Below are positions 1-4,630 of a stretch of 6,041 bases of DNA, one piece after another. This DNA comes from VMCP01 sp964408945 (GTDB taxonomy: Bacteria; Bacteroidota; Bacteroidia; NS11-12g; UBA955): positions 1 through 6,041 of the forward strand of contig CAYPBJ010000056.1 of assembly GCA_964408945.1 (NCBI GenBank). Direction: 5' to 3'. A model generated the notes under the pieces. That model was not told the origin of the DNA. It saw only the letters and a program-made list of their open reading frames with translations, and searched no databases. Within the stretch, counting starts at the first letter, position 1, and the number at the start of each line of letters is the position of its first letter. The translations under genes and the position numbers were made by a program.

Positions 1-1410
1 AATTTCGCCTATCATTTCGGAGATAAAATGGGCAAACGAATGCTGGGTGCATTTTGGTCCCTGTCGCTACTGTTAACCTTCATCCCTTTTATTTATTGGC
101 GTTCAGGCTTGATAGACCCAATATTTAACCTATTCATTGTCATGGCTTTATACCAATGGCACAACATTATACAGGCTTACCTCAAGGAAGAACGCACCCC
201 ATTGTATTATCTTCTTTTGGGCGTGTTCTTGGGACTCGCATTCCTTACCAAAGGACCAGTAGGTATAATGATAACGGGATTGGTTATTCTCATTGTAACC
301 ATCCATAACGGTAAATGGCACTTGATTTTCACTCCTCAAATTTTATTGTCTTTTTTGGGATTATCACTCATTCTGTCCATTTGGGTTTTGCCTCTTTTGC
401 AATCAAACGGTTCTGAATTTTTTGTGAAATTCTTCCAATATCAAGTTGATCTCATGCAGGGTCAGTATTTTGAATGGCACAATCAGCCTTGGTACTACCA
501 TATTGTTGTGTTATTTTTCCTTGCCTTCCCAGCTTCAGTTCTTGGTTTGCCTCACCTTTTCAAAAATCGCATTATGGATAGAAACGTGGAAGATTGGCAT
601 TCCATCATGCGCGTTCTATTTTGGGTTGTATTGATTTTCTTTAGCATTGTATCTACAAAGCTCATTCATTACAGTTCATTGTGTTGGTGGCCACTCACCT
701 ATTTTGGGGCTTATCAAGTGTATGTGGTACACACCAATCGCTGGAAATTCCCTTACGCATTGAATTTGGGCGTATTCTTATCCGGATTGGGCATTGCCTT
801 AATTCTATGGGCATTGCCGTTAGCGGTGACATACAAGCCCTTCATTTCCTCTTTAAATTTAAAACTTGACCCTTTTACTTCGAGTATACTCAATGACGCA
901 CCCATTTGGAATTGGACAGTGTTCATTCCTGCATCGCTGTTCACGGTTTGGTGGTTGTATTGGATGCTCCTTTCCCTTTTAAAAAAATCTCCCTCTCCTG
1001 CCTATTTATTTGTTATTAGTGGACTTACATCGTTAATGGCGAGTATTACCTTACTTCCTGTCGCTGCAGATTCTTTACAGGGAAATCTCAACAGGATGAT
1101 CAAATCTGAAGTTTCGAAAGGTCATTTTCTTGAAACTTGGTACTTCAAAACTCACGCGCTCTATTTTTATGGTCGTTTCACTCCCGATGATTTCAAAAGG
1201 CTCAATCCCGAATGGCCAGCCCCCAAAAACGAATGGTATCCCAAACAATCCAACAGAAGATCTCATGCTCAAAATCCATCCAAAAATGGAAATGATATCA
1301 GAGTAATCACGCGCTGTGATTGGGAAGCAGACTATTTCTTTGCAGAAAAATTCACCCCTGAAAAACAGCTTTCTGGATACATCCTTTGGAAACCAAAAAC
1401 CAAGCGTTAA
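1..1410 (+). CDS. ArnT/PMT-like membrane glycosyltransferase, 5'-truncated by window edge
   Basis: C-terminal 469 residues of a polytopic glycosyltransferase of the ArnT/dolichyl-phosphate-mannose mannosyltransferase superfamily (GT-C fold), which moves a sugar from a polyprenyl-phosphate carrier to an acceptor on the outer face of the inner membrane. The frame is open from base 1, so the ATG at 28 is an internal Met, not the start; the first membrane helix and catalytic acidic loop usual for the family are off the left edge. Numbering from that Met, visible family motifs are RSGLIDP (25-31), LTKGPVG (73-79), HNQPWYYH (151-158) and TKLIHY (210-215). About ten or eleven hydrophobic helices span roughly 6-348, followed by a soluble, probably periplasmic tail of about 110 residues rich in W, P and K. 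Acceptor and donor sugar cannot be told from sequence; lipid A or a surface glycan are family precedents. No strong terminator follows. Confidence 0.85.
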   Translation, partial: NFAYHFGDKMGKRMLGAFWSLSLLLTFIPFIYWRSGLIDPIFNLFIVMALYQWHNIIQAYLKEERTPLYYLLLGVFLGLAFLTKGPVGIMITGLVILIVTIHNGKWHLIFTPQILLSFLGLSLILSIWVLPLLQSNGSEFFVKFFQYQVDLMQGQYFEWHNQPWYYHIVVLFFLAFPASVLGLPHLFKNRIMDRNVEDWHSIMRVLFWVVLIFFSIVSTKLIHYSSLCWWPLTYFGAYQVYVVHTNRWKFPYALNLGVFLSGLGIALILWALPLAVTYKPFISSLNLKLDPFTSSILNDAPIWNWTVFIPASLFTVWWLYWMLLSLLKKSPSPAYLFVISGLTSLMASITLLPVAADSLQGNLNRMIKSEVSKGHFLETWYFKTHALYFYGRFTPDDFKRLNPEWPAPKNEWYPKQSNRRSHAQNPSKNGNDIRVITRCDWEADYFFAEKFTPEKQLSGYILWKPKTKR

Positions 1411-1430
1411 CAAACTCTTATCGTTAAAAA

Positions 1431-1462
1431 TTTGCTTTTTTAGGTTTCCCCGCCTACTTTTG
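1431..1462 (+). promoter_or_regulatory. Bacteroidota-type promoter of the arginase gene
   Basis: A TTTG at 1431-1434 is followed after 20 bp by TACTTTTG at 1455-1462. This matches the Bacteroidota housekeeping sigma consensus (TTTG, 19-21 bp, TAnnTTTG) at every defined position. The -7 box ends 11 bp before the ATG at 1474, so the predicted 5' leader is only a few bases and holds no Shine-Dalgarno sequence. It implies that the arginase gene is transcribed independently of the glycosyltransferase gene upstream. Confidence 0.75.
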
Positions 1463-1473
1463 ACTATCTCCGT

Positions 1474-2415
1474 ATGAAGTTTGATAGTGTAAGTTTAGTA
1501 GTTTCTGATTGGGAATACGGAGCAGCAACGGCCGGTACCTCTAAAGGTCCCGAAACCCTCATTGAAGTCTGTTCAAATTCCCAAATGTCCTTTTTCACCC
1601 AATTACCAAGGGTAACAATTTCTCAAAATTTAGATGATTGGGACGTTAATACCATTCAATTGCCTTATTTAAAACGAGGAGTTCCGTTGCTAAACCATAT
1701 GCGAAAACTATCTGACACGATAGAATCTATTCGTAAAGACAACAATAACATTATCTTATTGAGTGGTGACCACAGCAATGCCGTTGGTGGAATTGCCGGA
1801 TTTTGCAGAAACATCAATCCTCAACGTGCTGGTGTAGTTTGGATAGACGCTCATTTAGATCTTCATTCCCCTTATACTTCCCCTAGCGGAAATGTACATG
1901 GTATGGCTTTAAATACGGCCCTTCAATCTGATAATATCATCAATAAAGAGCATGACATTGACCAGAATTGTATTTCATTGTGGAACGAGATCAAATCTCT
2001 TAAAAACAACGACTGTATTCCCGCTTCAAACATCGTTTTCATTGGGATTAGAAGTTTCGAAGATCAAGAAATAGCCCTAGTCGCTGACGAAAATATCAAA
2101 GTAATTTACGCCCACGAAATTCACGAAAAAGGCATTGAATGGGCCATAACTGAAGCACAAAACCACCTTCAAGATAAAATTGACCACCTATATGTCTCTT
2201 TCGATGTAGATTCCCTAGATCCCGAAATCTCTAGAGGTACAGGCACCCCTGTTGAAAACGGATTACAAAAAGATCAAGCCATAAAGCTCCTCAACCATTT
2301 CTATCACCTCCCCCAAACCGAAGTCCTCGAAATCACAGAAATTAATCCATCCTTAGACACTGACAACAAAATGTGTAAGGCAGTTTGTGAGATCTGGAGT
2401 GCGGTTGTTGGTTGA
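1474..2415 (+). CDS. arginase-family ureohydrolase
   Basis: 313-residue cytosolic binuclear-manganese hydrolase of the arginase/agmatinase/formimidoylglutamase family, near the usual full length. All six metal ligands are visible: H100 in SGDHS, D125/H127/D129 in DAHLD, and D244/D246 in SFDVDSLDP. The catalytic-shuttle His (SGNVHGM, H142), TGTPV (256-260) and the EINP glutamate (E289) are also present. SGNVHG and TGTPVxxGL resemble arginase more than agmatinase, so hydrolysis of L-arginine to ornithine and urea is the best guess. Departures from animal arginase are SGDHS instead of GGDHS, H131 where Asn130 binds the substrate carboxylate, and S194/E196 in place of Asp181/Asp183; the substrate could therefore differ. 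The ATG at 1474 is chosen because it lies just after a strong promoter and starts the family's N-terminal strand. It has its own promoter and is convergent with the reductase gene. Confidence 0.88.
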   Translation: MKFDSVSLVVSDWEYGAATAGTSKGPETLIEVCSNSQMSFFTQLPRVTISQNLDDWDVNTIQLPYLKRGVPLLNHMRKLSDTIESIRKDNNNIILLSGDHSNAVGGIAGFCRNINPQRAGVVWIDAHLDLHSPYTSPSGNVHGMALNTALQSDNIINKEHDIDQNCISLWNEIKSLKNNDCIPASNIVFIGIRSFEDQEIALVADENIKVIYAHEIHEKGIEWAITEAQNHLQDKIDHLYVSFDVDSLDPEISRGTGTPVENGLQKDQAIKLLNHFYHLPQTEVLEITEINPSLDTDNKMCKAVCEIWSAVVG

Positions 2416-2426
2416 CGGCTTCGCCG
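2416..2426 (+). terminator. short stem-loop directly after the arginase stop codon
   Basis: CGGC-TTC-GCCG forms a 4-bp GC stem with a three-base loop starting at the base after the TGA. It is followed by gagtcttt, a poor T tract. It could be a weak intrinsic terminator, but the stem is short and the T run broken, so this is tentative. Confidence 0.25.
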
Positions 2427-2442
2427 GAGTCTTTGTGACTTT

Positions 2443-2510
2443 GGGACTCACGCTTCGCTAGGACTCACGCTATGTTAGGACTTGCGCTATGTTAGGACTT
2501 GCGCCTTCGG
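2443..2510. repeat. 17-bp tandem repeat, four copies
   Basis: Four head-to-tail 17-bp units start at 2443, 2460, 2477 and 2494. Consensus is RGGACTYRCGCTWYGYT; units two and three differ at only two positions, and the first and last are more divergent at their 3' ends. The unit length is not a multiple of three and no open frame of note covers it. The last unit runs into a GC-rich hairpin. Function unknown. Confidence 0.8.
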
Positions 2511-2536
2511 CGCTGCTTAGCGGCAGAACCGCCGCT
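2501..2536. other. two adjacent GC-rich hairpins
   Basis: GCGCC-TTC-GGCGC (2501-2513) is a perfect 5-bp stem. AGCGGC-AGAACC-GCCGCT (2519-2536) is a perfect 6-bp stem that may extend by a G-U and an A-U pair. They sit between the 17-bp repeat and the heptamer array, in the gap between two convergent genes. Neither is followed by a T run on either strand, so classical terminator activity is doubtful. Confidence 0.5.
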
Positions 2537-2660
2537 GAAAGCTGAGTACTGACCGCTGACCGCAAAAAGCTGACCGCAAAAAGCTGACCGCAAAAAGCTG
2601 ACCGCTGATCACCGAAAACCGTTCACCGAAAACCGTTTACCGATCACCGATCACCGTGTC
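2535..2660. repeat. 7-bp-period tandem array (18 units), overlapping the reductase 3' end
   Basis: Starting at 2535 the sequence divides into 18 consecutive 7-bp units without a phase break. First come ctgaaag and ctgagta, then ctgaccg units alternating with caaaaag (the 14-bp pair occurs three times), then ctgatca, then ccgNNNN units (ccgaaaa, ccgttca, ccgttta, ccgatca). The last unit, ccgtgtc, is degenerate. The heptamer class changes along the array but the 7-bp register does not. The right end lies inside the reductase gene and supplies its stop codon. Short heptamer tandem repeats (STRRs) are known between genes in heterocystous cyanobacteria; a link to those is only an analogy. Confidence 0.9.
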
Positions 2661-3684
2661 CCAACAAAAACGCAACAGTATCTACTCCATCAGCGTAGTC
2701 AGAAAGTAATGGACATTGAGCTGTTCCAAAGGGTAGAATATGGGCAATAGACGGTATGTTTGAAAGATTGGAAACCACGCATTGAATTAAATCTTGGTTC
2801 TGTAAAATTTCTTGAGATACCTCACCGATATCATCGTAATACGAATAATTCAGAATGCCTACAGGTGAATGAATTTGAGTGCGTTCATTCATTAGGATGT
2901 AACCAGCATCAATGTGCGGATCTAAATTCATCAAAAGCAATGCTTTATGATAGTTGTAGTTATTGGCGTATTTGTTGTGAAACAGGGTATCAGCAAAGTG
3001 TTGCTCCCAAACGTCAAAAAGCGGCTTATATTCAAAACCACGGGGTAAAAATACCTTAGTTACATTCCTACAACCCAATCCGAAGTGTTGAAAAACATCC
3101 AGTCCTAAATTAATGTAATCCTTTTCGTTGAGTTGATCTTGGGGACCTAAAACGGCTACGCTGTTTCGATTGTTGCGCAATAGATGAGGTATGTGTCTGA
3201 AGTAATATTCGAAATATCGAGCAGAATTGTTGTTTCCAGTAGCTATGGCGGCGTCAATGCCTTTGAGTTGCTCAACAAATTCAACAGAATTCCAAATTCC
3301 ATTTTGTTGAAGCAGTGTAATCCAATCAGTTATTAACCATTTCATTAGGGTTTCATCATCAGAAGACGGCTTAAGCCACACGGTATAACCACATAAAACG
3401 CCACATAAAACATCGTGAAGTCCCACCAACGGAATATTTCCTGCTGCGATAACTCCTAGTTTTTTGTCCGAATTTTGAGAAATCTCATCAAAGTTATAAT
3501 GACTGAGCCACTGCGCTGAAGAAGAATCATTTAATGAATGCAGCCATCCGTCCAAAGCAACTTGAATGTTTTTTTGAGTAAACCATGGATTCTTTATTTC
3601 GGCAAGTCTCAATACTTCCTCCTGAAGAGATAGTTTTTCGACGGATAGCTTTAAAAGTTGAAGAATCTGATTTTCTCTAGTCAT
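2644..3684 (-). CDS. LuxC-like acyl-CoA reductase
   Basis: 346-residue protein of the LuxC/acyl-CoA reductase family (an aldehyde-dehydrogenase relative), predicted to reduce an activated acyl group to an aldehyde with NAD(P)H in the cytosol. Visible motifs are GVIAAGNIPLVGLHD (77-91) as the nucleotide-binding start, ATGNNNSARYF (148-158), RNNRNSVAVL (170-179), and FGLGCRNVTKVFLP (201-214), where C205 is the likely catalytic thiol. The C-terminal FGTAQCPLLSDYADGVDT is also typical. Length suits the Bacteroidota version, which occurs in non-luminous species and whose substrate is not established; luxD/luxE-like partners are absent here. The ATG lies 4 bp after a -7 box, suggesting a leaderless mRNA. 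The final residues GDR and the TGA stop are encoded by the heptamer array, so the natural end was probably nearer to FLL. Confidence 0.88.
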   Translation of the reverse strand: MTRENQILQLLKLSVEKLSLQEEVLRLAEIKNPWFTQKNIQVALDGWLHSLNDSSSAQWLSHYNFDEISQNSDKKLGVIAAGNIPLVGLHDVLCGVLCGYTVWLKPSSDDETLMKWLITDWITLLQQNGIWNSVEFVEQLKGIDAAIATGNNNSARYFEYYFRHIPHLLRNNRNSVAVLGPQDQLNEKDYINLGLDVFQHFGLGCRNVTKVFLPRGFEYKPLFDVWEQHFADTLFHNKYANNYNYHKALLLMNLDPHIDAGYILMNERTQIHSPVGILNYSYYDDIGEVSQEILQNQDLIQCVVSNLSNIPSIAHILPFGTAQCPLLSDYADGVDTVAFLLGHGDR

Positions 3685-3688
3685 TCTG

Positions 3689-3696
3689 CAAAGATA
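3689..3696 (-). promoter_or_regulatory. -7 box of the reductase promoter
   Basis: Read on the minus strand the octamer is TATCTTTG, an exact TAnnTTTG match ending 4 bases before the ATG at 3684. I see no good TTG at the -33 distance. The spacing implies a start of transcription at or within a few bases of the start codon. Confidence 0.6.
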
Positions 3697-3710
3697 CGAT
3701 CGCTAAAATG

Positions 3711-3718
3711 TAACTTTG
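3711..3718 (+). promoter_or_regulatory. -7 box of the beta-barrel gene promoter
   Basis: TAACTTTG is an exact TAnnTTTG match ending 6 bases before the ATG at 3725. Its expected -33 position falls at about 3688-3691, on top of the opposing reductase -7 box, and has no clear TTG. A GAGGT lies directly against the ATG, too close for normal Shine-Dalgarno use. Confidence 0.6.
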
Positions 3719-3724
3719 TGAGGT

Positions 3725-4441
3725 ATGAACTTAAAATCGGGTTTATTTTTTGCATTTTTCGCAACTCTAACAGCTACAACATTTGGACAAAGTAAGTGGT
3801 TTGTAGCAGCAAATGCGGGCGCGGTTATATCTAAAACGTCCACTAGCGATACTCTGGCAAATCCTTTTACTACCCGAAATCGAGGCGGCATTTACGGTTA
3901 TCTGCAAGGTACATACGATTTGAGCAAGGCCAGTTCTTTGAACTTTAAAGTAGGATATTTAGGCACCGGTTTTAGAATCAACAACGACACTATGCCTGCC
4001 AATGGCATGATTAAACAGCCAGTAAATATGTTAAGTACTTCTTTGGGTATATCCTTTAGGCAAAGATTTAGCACAGGAAGTTTCATTACTGAGAACTTCG
4101 GTATTGCCTTAAACCAGCAATTGGGTGGGAATTTGACTGACACCATATACAATCAATCCAAAAATGCCAGGTATAGAATTGTGCATGACAATATTGTCAA
4201 GACTTTTCCTGCTTTTTACTTGGGATTTGGGATGGGTGGAAACACCGAAGAGGGGCATAGATACGAGTTCACGGTTTCTTATCAGCAACCCTTTGCAACT
4301 GCCCGACAGATGCGTGTTGAATACGGAGAATTCTACAATCAAAACTTTCCATTAACCTTCAGAGGCGGAAATCTGCAAGTAGGCTTCACGTTCTACTTTA
4401 ATTTCGGAGCATTAGAGAAATCGCAGGATTATTTTTATTGA
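3725..4441 (+). CDS. outer-membrane beta-barrel protein
   Basis: 238 residues, with an N-terminal signal peptide: K4, a hydrophobic core GLFFAFFATLTATTF, and probable cleavage after G21 just before Gln22. The mature part shows alternating polar/hydrophobic stretches with aromatic ends typical of a small outer-membrane barrel, for example GIYGYLQGTYDL, SLNFKVGYLGTGF, STSLGISFRQRF, AFYLGFGMGG, YEFTVSYQQPF and, as the last strand, LQVGFTFYFNFG. A short tail EKSQDYFY follows. No sorting domain, TonB box or enzyme motif is visible, so a specific role (porin, adhesion, structure) cannot be assigned. The start is set by the signal peptide and the -7 box 6 bp upstream. It is divergent from the reductase gene and may share regulation with it. 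The TGA is followed after two bases by the second heptamer array. Confidence 0.75.
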   Translation: MNLKSGLFFAFFATLTATTFGQSKWFVAANAGAVISKTSTSDTLANPFTTRNRGGIYGYLQGTYDLSKASSLNFKVGYLGTGFRINNDTMPANGMIKQPVNMLSTSLGISFRQRFSTGSFITENFGIALNQQLGGNLTDTIYNQSKNARYRIVHDNIVKTFPAFYLGFGMGGNTEEGHRYEFTVSYQQPFATARQMRVEYGEFYNQNFPLTFRGGNLQVGFTFYFNFGALEKSQDYFY

Positions 4442-4443
4442 GA

Positions 4444-4611
4444 CGGTGATCGGTTATCGGTAAACGGTGATCGGTTATCGGTGATCAGCCGGGAACGATT
4501 TAGTTTGGAGTTTAGAGTGTAGAGTGTAGCTCTCACCTCTCACCTCTCACCTCTCACCTCTCACCTCTCAGCTTTACACTCTAAACTCTAAACTCTCCCC
4601 TCTGAACTATC
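4444..4611. repeat. 7-bp-period tandem array (24 units) between convergent genes
   Basis: From 4444 the sequence divides into 24 consecutive 7-bp units in one register. Six cggNNNN units (cggtgat, cggttat, cggtaaa, cggtgat, cggttat, cggtgat) are followed by cagccgg and gaacgat. Next come ttagttt, ggagttt and agagtgt twice, then agctctc, five exact acctctc units, agcttta, cactcta, aactcta, aactctc, ccctctg and aactatc. The array starts 3 bases after the beta-barrel stop and ends about 20 bases from the stop of the opposing gene. No coding frame is supported here. Confidence 0.9.
4502..4594. repeat. 20-bp inverted repeat inside the heptamer array
   Basis: The arms 4502-4521 and 4575-4594 are reverse complements at 19 of 20 positions. 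The exception (4507/4589) is a G-U pair in plus-strand RNA. The 53-base interior holds the five acctctc units. The arms arise because heptamers on one side (agagtgt, ggagttt) are complementary to those on the other (cactcta, aactcta). A transcript running through the gap could form a long hairpin with a pyrimidine-rich loop on the plus strand. No T run follows, so this is not a standard terminator. Confidence 0.75.
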
Positions 4612-4630
4612 CCCATTTCAACCCCATCAG

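Noticed and set aside
28..30. ATG as the start of the glycosyltransferase
   Set aside because: The frame is open from base 1 and the family needs an additional N-terminal helix and catalytic loop, so this Met is internal.
1075..1413. 112-residue antisense frame over the glycosyltransferase end
   Set aside because: It lies wholly within a well-supported gene, resembles no family and has no promoter or start context.
1426..1440. A-tract/T-tract as terminator of the glycosyltransferase gene
   Set aside because: Only A:T pairing with a tiny loop and no GC stem; the TTTG in it is better explained as the -33 element of the next promoter.
2535..2660. CRISPR array
   Set aside because: Units of 7 bp directly adjoin one another; there are no unique spacers and no 23-40-bp repeats.
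2760..3059. 99-residue plus-strand frame
   Set aside because: It is the reverse of the reductase gene, which has strong family motifs on the minus strand.
2608..4485. Insertion sequence bounded by inverted repeats
   Set aside because: The enclosed genes are an acyl-CoA reductase and an outer-membrane protein with no transposase, and I see no target-site duplication.
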